Below are positions 35,557-44,482 of a stretch of DNA of 64,000 nt, in pieces. Source of the stretch: Clostridium thermosuccinogenes (GTDB taxonomy: Bacteria > Bacillota > Clostridia > Acetivibrionales > DSM-5807). Within the stretch, counting starts at the first letter, position 1, and each line of letters begins with the position of its first letter. Location: contig NZ_CP021850.1 of assembly GCF_002896855.1 (NCBI RefSeq), forward strand, positions 124,001-188,000, written 5' to 3'. Made by a program: the position numbers and the translations under genes. The notes under the pieces are model-generated. The model worked only from the letters and a program-made list of their open reading frames with translations. It did not search any database and was not told the DNA's origin.

Positions 35557-36375
35557 TTGGATGATAAACTGAATAGTAAGGAATTTATCAGTACGAATAT
35601 TGAAGGAACTTACACATTATTGGAAGCAGCAAAAAAAGCCTGGCTGGAAAACGATATCTGGGCAGAGGGAAAGAAGTTTGTTCAGGTTTCTACCGATGAA
35701 GTATATGGCTCTTTGGGAGAAACCGGATACTTTACCGAAACAACTCCATTGGACCCTAGAAATCCTTATTCTGCAAGCAAAGCTTCTGCAGATATGCTGG
35801 TAAAATCCTATTATGATACCTACGGAATGCCGATAAATATAACAAGATGCTCTAATAACTATGGACCGTATCAGTTTCCTGAGAAGCTGATACCTTTAAT
35901 GATTAACAATTGTCTTAATGGAAAAGACCTGCCTATTTATGGAGATGGGAAAAATATCAGAGACTGGATTTATGTCAAAGATCATTGTCGTGCTATTGAT
36001 TTGGTTGTAAACAATGGTCAAATAGGGGAGATTTATAATATTGGTGGTAAAAGTGAAAAAACCAACATTGAGATAGTAAAGACAATTATTAATACTCTGA
36101 AGGATTTGCTGGAAGATGGTGATGAATGTAAGAGTTCTCTTGGAGAAAACAGGATCAGGTATGTAAAGGACAGAAAAGGTCATGACAGAAGGTATGCAAT
36201 TGATCCGTCAAAGATTAAAGCCCAATTAGGCTGGGAACCTGAGACATCCTTTGAAGAAGGAATTATTGCGACTATAAAATGGTATCTGGAAAATAGTAAG
36301 TGGTTAAATGAAGTAACTTCTGGAGAATATGAGAAATATTACAGTAAAATGTACCCTAATAGGGAAAGGGAGTAG
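35557..36375 (+). pseudogene. rfbB: dTDP-glucose 4,6-dehydratase lacking its N-terminus
   Basis: About 272 residues remain of a protein that is normally 340-350. The frame opens after a TAA at 35548-35550 and begins, in register, just where the HVDxSI segment should end (TNIEGTYTLLEAAKKAW). The catalytic region is intact (STDEVYGSLGE and YSASKASADML, with RCSNNYGPYQFPEKLIPL), but the whole NAD-binding half-fold with GxxGxxG is missing and no matching fragment lies upstream. The only start is a TTG two bases after AAAGGG. Probably inactive; base use (27 G/C in 35701-35760) is unlike the preceding cassette. Confidence 0.85.
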
Positions 36376-36380
36376 GTATT

Positions 36381-37238
36381 TTGAGGGGGATCATATTAGC
36401 AGGGGGCAGCGGAACACGCCTATACCCAATAACCAAACCCATAAGCAAGCAGATAGTGCCGATTTATGATAAACCGATGATCTACTATCCCCTATCTGTT
36501 TTGATGCTTGCAAATATAAGGGAAATATTGATTATTTCAACACCGAGGGATTTACCGTTATATAAGGAGCTTTTTGGTGATGGAAGTCAATTGGGAATGT
36601 CCTTTTCCTATGAAGCACAAGCTCAACCAAATGGGATCGCAGAAGCGTTTATTGTTGGAGAGAAGTTTATAGGAAATGACTCAGTTGCTTTGATATTGGG
36701 AGATAACGTTTTTTATGGCCATGGCTTTTCTGGCATACTACAGGAAATTTCTCTCTTGCGCGAAGGTGCGTGCATATTTGGATATTATGTAAACAATCCG
36801 AAAGCATATGGAGTGGTGGAATTTGATGAAGAGGGACATGTGCTATCCATTGAAGAAAAGCCTGAGAAACCTAAGTCCAACTACGCTGTGCCGGGACTTT
36901 ATTTCTATGATAATAATGTAGTTCAGATTGCCAGAAACCTGAAGCCATCGCCGAGAGGAGAATTGGAGATTACAGACGTCAACAGGGAATATCTCAGGAG
37001 AGGCTGCTTAAATATGCAAATATTAGGAAGAGGCTTTGCATGGCTTGATACCGGAACTCATGATTCCTTACTGGAAGCCAGCAATTTTGTCCAAACGGTT
37101 CAAAAAAGACAAGGCCTTTATGTTGCTTGTATAGAAGAAATAGCATACAGGAATAGGTTTATAACAAAAGAGCAGCTACATACACTAGCGAAGCCATTAA
37201 TCAAGACTGAATATGGACAGTATTTAATGAGATTATAG
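36381..37238 (+). CDS. rfbA: Glucose-1-phosphate thymidylyltransferase
   Basis: 285 residues. Nucleotidyltransferase motif [19 protein letters not shown] with [15 protein letters not shown], the metal-site segment [11 protein letters not shown] and [16 protein letters not shown]. Makes dTDP-glucose, normally the substrate of RfbB. TTG start eight bases after AAAGGGAG. The gene looks intact, although the neighbouring rfbB is truncated and rfbC/rfbD are not present, so dTDP-rhamnose synthesis would need genes elsewhere. Confidence 0.95.
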   Translation: MRGIILAGGSGTRLYPITKPISKQIVPIYDKPMIYYPLSVLMLANIREILIISTPRDLPLYKELFGDGSQLGMSFSYEAQAQPNGIAEAFIVGEKFIGNDSVALILGDNVFYGHGFSGILQEISLLREGACIFGYYVNNPKAYGVVEFDEEGHVLSIEEKPEKPKSNYAVPGLYFYDNNVVQIARNLKPSPRGELEITDVNREYLRRGCLNMQILGRGFAWLDTGTHDSLLEASNFVQTVQKRQGLYVACIEEIAYRNRFITKEQLHTLAKPLIKTEYGQYLMRL

Positions 37239-37331
37239 GATTTATTTAGGAAGTACCGATGTCAAATGTATGTAAACATATTCTACCTTCAATCCGATAT
37301 ATTTATTAGCACGCTATATGGAGGGATAAGT

Positions 37332-37718
37332 ATGCAAATAAATGGCATGGATGCCGCTTCTATGATAAAGACAAACACGGATGTTACTGCAGTTGCAAAA
37401 GCTAATACCAATACAGTGCAAAAAAAAGGCGATTTGCTGGAGAACAAAAGCATATCAAGCTTGACGGAATTTGATAAAATGACGATGCCTGTGGCTGAAA
37501 AGGTACTGATTGATGCCATTGAAAGGGCTAATAAATCCTTGGCAGGCACCAACCGCAAATTTGAGGTTTCAGTGCATGAAAAGACCAACGATATCATGGT
37601 AAAGGTTATAAATACGGAAAGCAATGAGGTAATCAGGGAAATACCTCCTGAAAAAATCCTTGACCTCGTAGCTAAGCTATGGGAGCTTGCCGGAATTATC
37701 GTGGATGAAAGGAGATGA
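37332..37718 (+). CDS. flaG: Flagellar protein FlaG
   Basis: 128 residues. The C-terminal domain with NRKFEVSVHEKTNDIMVKVI and SNEVIREIPPEKILDLVAKL is the FlaG signature; the N-terminal 50 residues are low-complexity. FlaG-type proteins influence filament length and usually precede fliD. An ATG at 37266 is in frame, but GGAGGGAT just before 37332 sets the start. The stop overlaps in-frame ATGs of fliD, indicating coupling. Confidence 0.92.
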   Translation: MQINGMDAASMIKTNTDVTAVAKANTNTVQKKGDLLENKSISSLTEFDKMTMPVAEKVLIDAIERANKSLAGTNRKFEVSVHEKTNDIMVKVINTESNEVIREIPPEKILDLVAKLWELAGIIVDERR

Positions 37719-37723
37719 TGGGC

Positions 37724-40390
37724 ATGGCTACCAACAGTTATATCAATGCGATGAGCAACAGGTTCAGGATGACAGGAACCAGCGGTTTAGATGTCGAGAG
37801 CATGGTACAGCAGCTTATGAAGGTTGAAAGGCTGAAAATGGACAAGCTTGTCAAGAGCAGGCAGTTGAAAACGTGGATGATGGAAGACTATAGATCTATA
37901 ACCAACAAAATGAGGGAGTTTTATGATACATATTTCAACATAGCTAAGCCTGCTACCAACTTTACTTCTGCCAGCGCTTTTACTGCATATAAAGCAGTAT
38001 CTTCCAATTCAGCCATATCAGTTACGGCAGGAAGTGGAGCTACTACAGGTGTGCGCCAGATTACAGTGAAATCGACCGCTTCTGCTGCGACAAAAAACGG
38101 AGCTTCAATGCCAGCTTCATTAAAAGGTGCTTCGGCAGTAGATATGACCAAGATGAAGAAGGGAAAACAGTTTACCATCACCTTGGATGGAGTTACAAAA
38201 ACCATTACATTGGACAAGGATTATTCTTCAGGCACGGTATCAGAACTGGCGGGAGACGGGACAAGCGGCCTGCAGAAGCTGATAGATGATGCTTTTGGAG
38301 CAGGTAAAATAAAAGTGGAAGAAGACAAGAATAATCCCGGCGCATTAGTATTTACACCGGCTCTCAAAAGCAGTTCCTTAAGCATAGGAAATGCTACGGA
38401 CAGTTACCTGTCAGTACTGGGACTGGTAAATGGAAAGAGTAATGCGATTACCAGCGGTGCTATAACGGATTTCAGCGGAACGGAGTTTAAGGATAGGGAG
38501 TTCAAAGTACAAATAGGCTCCGGTACTGCGGTTACCGTAAAAATTAATGCAGAGGTCAATAGTATTGACGAACTTATCAATAGTATAAACGACGCTCTCA
38601 TTGGAACAGAAGTCAAAGTTGACGGAAAGACCAGCAATCTTGGTAAATATGTCAGGGTGATAAAAGACTCCGGTTCATCTGAATCTGACAAGTTGAAGTT
38701 TGTAGCCATTGATTCGTCCCAGACGATTAAGCTTCAAAGCAGCGACAATTCCGATGCCGATCTTTTATCAAAGATTGGCATAAGCTCAGGAACGTCCATT
38801 AGCAACCTGTCGGGTTCTGTTAATATCAGCGCTTCCGATGCATATAAGAGTTTCAATATAAAGGTTGATGACGGTACTACTGTCAAAACTGTAAACATTT
38901 ATTTGGACGGCGATTATACCGATTTCTCTGATTTGCAAGCTGCAATACAAAGCCAGATAAGTGACAAAGTATCCGGAGTATCCGGAGTTGAAGTGCGAAT
39001 TACAGATGGAAAGATCAGCTTTGTTTCTACAGATCAAAATGCTGTAAAGCAGATCACTGTGGAGGCTGAGGATGTCAGGTCCGCTTTAGGGTTTAGCTCA
39101 TCCCAGACTAGCAGCAACAGGATAAACCTGAACGATACCCTTGAGAATATAAACAAAAGTGGGATTTTAGCTGAGAATTTTAATTTTGGAACAGATGATG
39201 AACTGTCTTTCACAATAAACGGCGAGGAGTTTACAGTATCCAAAACGGATACGTTGAGCAGCATAATATCAAGAATCAACAGCAGCAGCGCTGGGGTTAC
39301 AATAAGGTATGATACGGTAAACAACCGTTTTGCCATCCAATCCAAAAACACAGGAAGTGCTGCCGTTATTGACAATGAGGACAATACCGACGGTGATGGG
39401 GGCAACTTCTTTAAAGCCCTTGGCATAACAACTACAACGGATCAGGGAGGAAGTATTACCAGAGGTACCAATGCCAGCCTTACTATAGATGGAGTGGATG
39501 TGGAGCGCTCCACCAACGAATTCACCATCGAAGGAGTGACATATAAGCTGCAGGAAATGGCCAGTGGTGCCGACCCAATCAGTGCAACCGTCACGGTATC
39601 CTCCAATCCCGATGAGTTATTTGAGAAGATAAAAGGCTTTGTAGATAAATACAATGAATTGGTGGGGCTTATCAATACCAAGTTAAATGAAGAAAGATTC
39701 AGGGATTATGAACCTCTTACTTCTGAACAGAAAGCTCAAATGTCGGAAAATGAGATAAAGCTGTGGGAGGAAAAGGCGAGGTCAGGTTTGCTGCGCAATG
39801 ACAGCACATTGAGCAGTATTTTAAACAACATGAGAAGAGCTCTTTATGACGCTATCTATTCTGACGCTTCTGACAGCGATTCGAAACTGTCTTTGCACCT
39901 CAGCTCCATAGGAATAACTACAAGCAGCAACTATAAGGACGGAGGCAAGCTGGTGATCGATGAGCAGAAGCTTAAAAATGCCATAATCAACAATCCTGAT
40001 GAAGTGGTGCAGCTGTTTGCCAAGGATGATTCTGGGATATCCTATTACAATACCCTTTCCGACTCTTCAAAGAAGTCTGAAAGGTATAAGGAGTCGGGCC
40101 TGGCTGTGAGGCTTTCCGATATAATACAGGATAACATAAGGGTTATTGGAAACAGCAACGGACAAAAGGGTGCACTGCTGGAGAAGGCAGGAATGATAGG
40201 AGATTCGTCTGAATATACCAACCTTTTATATAAGGAAATAAAATCCTATGATAAAAGTATTTATGAGATGACTATAAAGTTGATCGAAAAAGAAAATAGT
40301 TATTACAACATGTTTGCAGCCATGGAAGATGCTCTGAACAAGATGTATTCCCAGAGTAGCTGGCTGGCTGCCCAATTTTCGCAAGGTTAA
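37724..40390 (+). CDS. fliD: Flagellar cap protein FliD, enlarged
   Basis: 888 residues against about 500 in Bacillus. The N-terminal segment NRFRMTGTSGLDVESMVQQLMKVERLKMDKL and the C-terminal region (about 640-888) with ELFEKIKGFVDKYNELVGLIN, GLLRNDSTLSSILNNMRRAL and the SSIGITTSSNYKDGGKL strand are FliD. Between them lie several repeated beta modules of the flagellin-IN type (ITLDGVTKTITLD; FTINGEEFTVSKTDTLSSIISRINSS; LTIDGVDVERSTNEF). It caps the filament and folds arriving flagellin. AAGGAG spacing favours the ATG at 37724 over 37715 and 37718. Confidence 0.93.
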   Translation: MATNSYINAMSNRFRMTGTSGLDVESMVQQLMKVERLKMDKLVKSRQLKTWMMEDYRSITNKMREFYDTYFNIAKPATNFTSASAFTAYKAVSSNSAISVTAGSGATTGVRQITVKSTASAATKNGASMPASLKGASAVDMTKMKKGKQFTITLDGVTKTITLDKDYSSGTVSELAGDGTSGLQKLIDDAFGAGKIKVEEDKNNPGALVFTPALKSSSLSIGNATDSYLSVLGLVNGKSNAITSGAITDFSGTEFKDREFKVQIGSGTAVTVKINAEVNSIDELINSINDALIGTEVKVDGKTSNLGKYVRVIKDSGSSESDKLKFVAIDSSQTIKLQSSDNSDADLLSKIGISSGTSISNLSGSVNISASDAYKSFNIKVDDGTTVKTVNIYLDGDYTDFSDLQAAIQSQISDKVSGVSGVEVRITDGKISFVSTDQNAVKQITVEAEDVRSALGFSSSQTSSNRINLNDTLENINKSGILAENFNFGTDDELSFTINGEEFTVSKTDTLSSIISRINSSSAGVTIRYDTVNNRFAIQSKNTGSAAVIDNEDNTDGDGGNFFKALGITTTTDQGGSITRGTNASLTIDGVDVERSTNEFTIEGVTYKLQEMASGADPISATVTVSSNPDELFEKIKGFVDKYNELVGLINTKLNEERFRDYEPLTSEQKAQMSENEIKLWEEKARSGLLRNDSTLSSILNNMRRALYDAIYSDASDSDSKLSLHLSSIGITTSSNYKDGGKLVIDEQKLKNAIINNPDEVVQLFAKDDSGISYYNTLSDSSKKSERYKESGLAVRLSDIIQDNIRVIGNSNGQKGALLEKAGMIGDSSEYTNLLYKEIKSYDKSIYEMTIKLIEKENSYYNMFAAMEDALNKMYSQSSWLAAQFSQG

Positions 40391-40421
40391 GATGTAGCAA
40401 TAATACGGAGGTGTGCTAATA

Positions 40422-40799
40422 GTGATAAATAACCCCTATGCCCAGTACAAGGAAAATTCTGTTTTTACCGCGACTCCTGAGGAATTGACCCTCATGCTTT
40501 ATAATGGGCTCGTGAAGTTTATATTGCAGGGGATTAATGCTATAGAGGAAAAAAACATAAAGAAGGCTAACGGTTGCTTAATAAGATGCCAGGATATAAT
40601 TACGGAATTCAGAGCGACTCTGGATATGAACTATGAAATTTCCAAAAGTTTCGACAGTATTTATGAGTACATGTACAGGCGTCTGGTGGATGCGAATATC
40701 AGGAAGGACAAAGCCATATTGGAAGAAGTCCTCGGATATGCGAAAGAGCTCCGCGACACCTGGCAGGAAGCAATGAAGTTGGCGAAACGCGGAAGATAG
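40422..40799 (+). CDS. fliS: Flagellin export chaperone FliS
   Basis: 125 residues starting MINNPYAQYKENSVFTATPEELTLMLYNG, the canonical FliS N-terminus. FliS binds the C-terminal helices of flagellin and prevents premature polymerisation. A GTG at 40413 is in frame but overlaps the ribosome site ACGGAGGTG; the GTG at 40422 has proper spacing and the family-typical first residues. It follows fliD by 31 bases. Confidence 0.95.
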   Translation: MINNPYAQYKENSVFTATPEELTLMLYNGLVKFILQGINAIEEKNIKKANGCLIRCQDIITEFRATLDMNYEISKSFDSIYEYMYRRLVDANIRKDKAILEEVLGYAKELRDTWQEAMKLAKRGR

Positions 40800-40890
40800 T
40801 AATACCTCCAAAAGCGCAAGAGTAAAATTCTCGTCGCCTGCAATGAGTTGGCGCTTTCCTTGCAGTCTTGTAAATTGCTTAGTTCATGTG

Positions 40891-40923
40891 TGAATCCATC
40901 TGATATAATAGTAGATGGATTCA
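40891..40923. promoter_or_regulatory. Inverted repeat around the -10 box of the FliT-like gene
   Basis: TGAATCCATCT (40891-40901) and AGATGGATTCA (40913-40923) are perfect 11-base inverted repeats. Their 11-base spacer contains TATAAT (40904-40909). No good -35 element is visible at normal spacing. The arrangement resembles an operator covering the promoter, or an activator-dependent promoter; a folded RNA is the alternative. Confidence 0.55.
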
Positions 40924-40983
40924 TATTGTTTTAGAGGTCTTAAATTTCACAGGGACGTTATTGATGTCCGGAAGGAGTTATAT

Positions 40984-41463
40984 ATGGTGGATATTTGTAT
41001 AAGAAAAATGATAGAGTTATCGTCAAAAAAATATTCTCTCCTGCAGGACATGCTGGAATTGACCCGGGCCCAGTCCGGGACTATAACAGAGGATGGGATT
41101 GAGAATCTGCAAAAACTCATAGCAGAAAAGCAAACTAAGATAGAGGAAATCGACAAACTTGATGAGGAGTTTACCTCCTGCTTCCAGCAGCTTAAGCAGG
41201 AATTGAAGGTAGAGAGGCTCGAAGAAATCAATAATGCTTCCATTCCAGGCATAAAGGAACTGAAGGATACTGTCGGGAGGATAATGGAGCTCCTGGAAGA
41301 AATAAGAAAGCTGGAATCCCGGAACATTGAGAATGCTGAAAAGTTGATGGATGGGCTGTCAACTCAAATAAAAAAGCTCAATCAGGGTAAGACTATAAAT
41401 GCAGCATATGGAAAAAATGTAGTTGCAGCACCGCCGTCATTCTTTGTGGACAGCAGAAAGTGA
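40984..41463 (+). CDS. FliT/FlgN-like flagellar chaperone candidate
   Basis: 159 residues, nearly all helical and acidic/Lys-rich, with coiled-coil spacing (LQKLIAEKQTKIEEIDKLDEEF; VGRIMELLEEIRKLESRNIENAEKL). No signature motif proves its identity, but position after fliD and fliS is that of fliT in many flagellar loci, and the general build is that of small export chaperones. An in-frame ORF extends upstream to 40915, but GAAGGAG (40971-40977) supports the ATG at 40984. It may have its own promoter with the inverted repeat at 40891-40923. Confidence 0.72.
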   Translation: MVDICIRKMIELSSKKYSLLQDMLELTRAQSGTITEDGIENLQKLIAEKQTKIEEIDKLDEEFTSCFQQLKQELKVERLEEINNASIPGIKELKDTVGRIMELLEEIRKLESRNIENAEKLMDGLSTQIKKLNQGKTINAAYGKNVVAAPPSFFVDSRK

Positions 41464-41589
41464 GAAATGAATTTGCCGGGATAATTGCCGAAGCAATATA
41501 TAACACGAAATTGATTCTTGGAACCGGTAATTCTATTGACATGGGATAAAGCCGGATATATAATAAAAACACTATTGAGATGTAGATTT

Positions 41590-41634
41590 GCATCGAAACA
41601 TGAAGAATTAACTTGCTTTTTTATGTTCCGATGC
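41590..41634. promoter_or_regulatory. Inverted repeat straddling the -35 region of the M-box promoter
   Basis: GCATCGAAACAT (41590-41601) and ATGTTCCGATGC (41623-41634) are inverted repeats matching at 11 of 12 positions, with the right arm falling between the -35 and -10 boxes. It could be an operator, or a hairpin ending the upstream flagellar transcript, since T-rich sequence lies in its loop rather than after it. Confidence 0.5.
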
Positions 41635-41641
41635 TTATAAG
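41613..41641 (+). promoter_or_regulatory. Sigma-A-type promoter of the M-box/corA unit
   Basis: TTGCTT (41613-41618) and TATAAG (41636-41641) with a 17-base spacer, about 20 bases before the riboswitch. Confidence 0.65.
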
Positions 41642-41659
41642 AATATTAAATAAAAAATG

Positions 41660-41815
41660 CTTTGTTAGGCGAGGCTCCTTTATAGACACATGCTGCTACC
41701 CGGAAACGTCGAGAGACGCCAAATGGGTCAACAGGCACTGCCGGATTAAGGTTTTGCTTAATGTAGCTGGTTGGTTAACACCTACGCTATAAAGTGCTAA
41801 AGCTCAACGAGGGAA
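41660..41815 (+). promoter_or_regulatory. M-box (ykoK-type) magnesium riboswitch
   Basis: The conserved blocks occur in order: GTTAGGCGAGGCTCCT, ACACATGCTGCTACCCGGAA, ACGTCGAGAGACGCC, AATGGGTCAACAGGCA, GGATTAAGGTTTTGCTTAATG, TAGCTGGTTGG, ACACCTACGC and GTGCTAAAGCTCAACGAGGG. M-boxes fold on Mg2+ and shut off Mg2+ uptake genes. The following terminator and a CorA-type transporter complete the classical unit. Confidence 0.96.
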
Positions 41816-41853
41816 GAAACGTATATATTAATATGTATATTAATTATATTAAG

Positions 41854-41877
41854 CTTCCACTCGTCTGGAAGTTTTTT
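41854..41877 (+). terminator. Expression-platform terminator of the M-box
   Basis: CTTCCA (41854-41859) pairs with TGGAAG (41866-41871), followed by six T. It should form when Mg2+ is bound. Confidence 0.85.
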
Positions 41878-41988
41878 GTTTTTATATAGAAAAATAGATA
41901 AGATATGATAAATTGCGCAAATTCTATAAGGAGTACAAATAGAAGATTTACATATAGAATTTTACACATTTAAAGGAGGGTGCCGGGT

Positions 41989-42927
41989 ATGATGGAAATA
42001 TTCAAAAGCAGTGAAAATGGACAGGAACTCTATAGCATAGAAAATATTGAAAAAGGATGCTGGATAAATCTAGTTGCTCCTACGGAGGATGAAATGAACC
42101 GTATCCAGAGCTCCCTGGGTGTATCATCCAATTTTTTAAGGGACCCGCTGGATGAAGAGGAAAAGCCCAGAATAGATGTTGATGGCAACCAGACCCTGAT
42201 TATTGTAGACGTGCCTTATGTTTATGAAGAGAATAAGGAGCTCAAATATGAAACCATCCCTATGGGTTTGCTTGTGGCAGAGGACTGTTTTATTACCATA
42301 TGCCTGAAGGAAAACACTGTCCTTAGGGTTTTCAGGAGTAAAAAGGTAAAAGAATTCTTTACTTTTAAAAAGACGAGGTTTACATTCCAGATACTTTTTG
42401 AGATAGCAAGGGAGTTTCTCACCTATCTGCGGCATATAAACAAGAAGACCGACGATGTGGAAAGAGCGCTTCATAAGTCTATGAAAAATAAAGAACTGCT
42501 GAAACTTCTGGACTTTGAAAAAAGCCTTGTGTTCTTTACTACATCTCTCAAATCCAACGAAATTGTGATGGAGAAGTTATTAAGGGGAAAATATCTTAAA
42601 ATGTATGAAGAGGATCAAGACTTGCTGGAGGACGTAATCATTGAAAACAAGCAGGCTATTGAAATGGCAAATATATACAGCTCCATTTTGAGTGGCATGA
42701 TGGACGCTTTTGCCTCAGTTATATCGAACAACCTGAATATCGTGATGAAATTTCTGACATCGGTGACGATAGTTTTGTCTGTACCTACGATGATATCCAG
42801 CTTCTTTGGAATGAACGTCCCTGTACCGTATGCGTCTAATCCTCTGGGATTTTTCTATGTGTTGCTTATATCTCTGGCAGTATCACTGGTGGTAATATAT
42901 ATCCTATCAAAAAAGGAGATGTTTTGA
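41989..42927 (+). CDS. corA: CorA-family magnesium transporter
   Basis: 312 residues. A cytoplasmic alpha/beta domain is followed by long helices (about 140-245) and two C-terminal membrane segments. The first ends in the family filter signature GMN (in SSFFGMNVPVPYAS), and the second is FFYVLLISLAVSLVVIYIL, followed by a short basic tail. CorA pentamers import Mg2+. AAAGGAGGG at 41972-41980 fits ATG 41989; the GTG at 41980 lies inside it. Expression is likely controlled by the M-box upstream. Confidence 0.95.
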   Translation: MMEIFKSSENGQELYSIENIEKGCWINLVAPTEDEMNRIQSSLGVSSNFLRDPLDEEEKPRIDVDGNQTLIIVDVPYVYEENKELKYETIPMGLLVAEDCFITICLKENTVLRVFRSKKVKEFFTFKKTRFTFQILFEIAREFLTYLRHINKKTDDVERALHKSMKNKELLKLLDFEKSLVFFTTSLKSNEIVMEKLLRGKYLKMYEEDQDLLEDVIIENKQAIEMANIYSSILSGMMDAFASVISNNLNIVMKFLTSVTIVLSVPTMISSFFGMNVPVPYASNPLGFFYVLLISLAVSLVVIYILSKKEMF

Positions 42928-42963
42928 AAAGCCCATATCCTTTATACGCTATACTTCCGATAG

Positions 42964-43007
42964 ATATCCTTTAATTCACTCCCCTGAATTGAAGGATATT
43001 TTATTTA
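42964..43007 (+). terminator. Intrinsic terminator between corA and the convergent small gene
   Basis: ATATCCTTTAATTCA (42964-42978) pairs with TGAATTGAAGGATAT (42985-42999) with one T-G wobble, followed by TTTTATTT. It reads best for corA; the stop codon of the minus-strand gene lies within it. Confidence 0.8.
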
Positions 43008-43164
43008 TCAGCTCTGATACAACATCGCTTATATCCCGCCCGGAAAAGAAGGAATATATGACAATTGCTATTATTGCTATCAGGGCTAGAATTGCCAGGG
43101 TCAGTAAAAAGTTGCGAAATCTATGCTTCTTACGGGATACATAAGTTACTCCGCTGATTTTCAT
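42976..43164 (-). CDS. Small single-pass membrane protein
   Basis: 62 residues: a basic N-terminus (MKISGVTYVSRKKHRFRNF), one membrane segment (LLTLAILALIAIIAIVIYSFF) and a short tail (SGRDISDVVSELINKISFN). The basic side before the helix predicts the N-terminus inside the cell. GAGAGG lies nine bases before the ATG (an in-frame TTG lies six bases earlier). Family not recognised; the clean topology and ribosome site make a real gene likely. It is convergent with corA. Confidence 0.6.
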   Translation of the reverse strand: MKISGVTYVSRKKHRFRNFLLTLAILALIAIIAIVIYSFFSGRDISDVVSELINKISFNSGE

Positions 43165-43267
43165 ATGCAAATACCTCTCTTGACTATAAACTCATTTAAT
43201 CTTATTATATTTTTATTTAAATATAATGTAAAGTATGTTTATGTATAGTGACTTTTTGGAGGAAAAT

Positions 43268-44149
43268 ATGACTTGCAATATATGTCCCAGAAATTGCTCT
43301 GCCAAAAGAAGCAAAAATCCGGGTTTTTGCTGCATGGGAGAAATGCCGGTGGTTTCCAAGGCCTATCTGCACATGTGGGAAGAACCTTGCATAAGCGGTG
43401 TGAATGGTTCGGGCACCGTCTTTTTTTCCGGATGCAATTTAAAATGCGTTTTTTGTCAGAATTATAAAATAAGCCAGGAGAATTTCGGAATAGAGATAAC
43501 TACAGACAAGCTGGCGCAGATTTTTATCAACCTCCAGCAAAAAGGCGCCCATAATATAAACCTTGTAAATCCAACACATTTTGTAAAACAGATAAGGGAA
43601 GCTCTTCAAAAGGCTGAAGGGCTCAAGATTCCTGTGGTTTACAATTCCAATGGGTATGAGAAGGTTGAAACTTTAAGAACGATGGAGGGTATGATAAACG
43701 TATACCTGCCGGATCTAAAATATTACAATCCCGAAGTTTCAAAAAAATATTCAGCAGCTTCCGACTATTTTGAGGTCGCTACTGCAGCGATTTTAGAGAT
43801 GTACAGGCAGGTGGGGGGAGTTGTTTTTGATGAAAACGGGCTGCTAAAAAAGGGTATGATAATACGCCACCTGATATTGCCGGGTATGGCGAAACAATCC
43901 ATTAAAATTTTGGACTGGATAAAAGCAAACCTTCCCGGGGATATTCTAATAAGCCTTATGAGCCAGTATACACCTTATTATAAGGCAGAAAAGCATCCGG
44001 AAATAAATAGGAGGATTACAAGGTATGAGTATGATATGGTGGTGAACCACTGCATTAAAATAGGCCTGGACAATGGCTATATCCAGGAGCGGGATTCAGC
44101 TGAAGAGGAGTACATTCCCGATTTCAACCTGGAAGGTGTTGATTTCTGA
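43268..44149 (+). CDS. Radical SAM protein of the PflA-like COG1313 type
   Basis: 293 residues. An N-terminal cysteine cluster CNICPRNCSAKRSKNPGFCC is followed by the radical SAM motif CNLKCVFCQN (CxxxCxxC) about residue 58. Later IRHLILPGMAKQSIKIL and SLMSQYTPYYKA are typical of this group, often annotated as pyruvate formate-lyase activating-like. No pyruvate formate-lyase gene is nearby, so the glycyl-radical partner or other substrate is unknown. In-frame ATGs at 43235 and 43241 lack a ribosome site; GGAGG at 43258-43262 supports ATG 43268. Confidence 0.88.
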   Translation: MTCNICPRNCSAKRSKNPGFCCMGEMPVVSKAYLHMWEEPCISGVNGSGTVFFSGCNLKCVFCQNYKISQENFGIEITTDKLAQIFINLQQKGAHNINLVNPTHFVKQIREALQKAEGLKIPVVYNSNGYEKVETLRTMEGMINVYLPDLKYYNPEVSKKYSAASDYFEVATAAILEMYRQVGGVVFDENGLLKKGMIIRHLILPGMAKQSIKILDWIKANLPGDILISLMSQYTPYYKAEKHPEINRRITRYEYDMVVNHCIKIGLDNGYIQERDSAEEEYIPDFNLEGVDF

Positions 44150-44482
44150 GCAGATTTTTACTTTACTTATTATGTCTATTTTTCTTGCCTATTAGCCATG
44201 TGCCATAATTAGCATAAGATGCCAGCATTCTAATAAAGAGCTGGCTTTGCTATTTTAAAGGAATATTAGCAGGGGTTAAGCTGCTGATTTTTCGTGAATA
44301 TTCTCCAAGAAGGAAGTTTATGTATATAAAGAAAAACAAAAAAATATTTTATAATATGGAAAAAAGTGTAGAAATTTACGATAATATGTGTTATTATAAT
44401 ACTGATCCCTATTTTATAAATATTTACATATAAGGCAATTAACATAAATAATGTAGAATAAATGCTGGGATGGTAGTTTTAT
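44150..44482. other. 333-base gap before the pilus locus
   Basis: Contains a weak terminator-like hairpin GCCAGC (44221-44226)/GCTGGC (44240-44245) followed by TTTGCTATTTT, probably ending the radical SAM transcript, and a TATAAT at 44395-44400 that may serve the kinase gene, though no clear -35 box is seen at 16-18 bases. No small gene recognised. Confidence 0.45.

Noticed and set aside
37236-37262. Possible sigma-28 promoter before flaG (ACCGATGT at 37255)
   Set aside because: The -10 match is only six of eight and no TAAA-like element lies 15-16 bases upstream.
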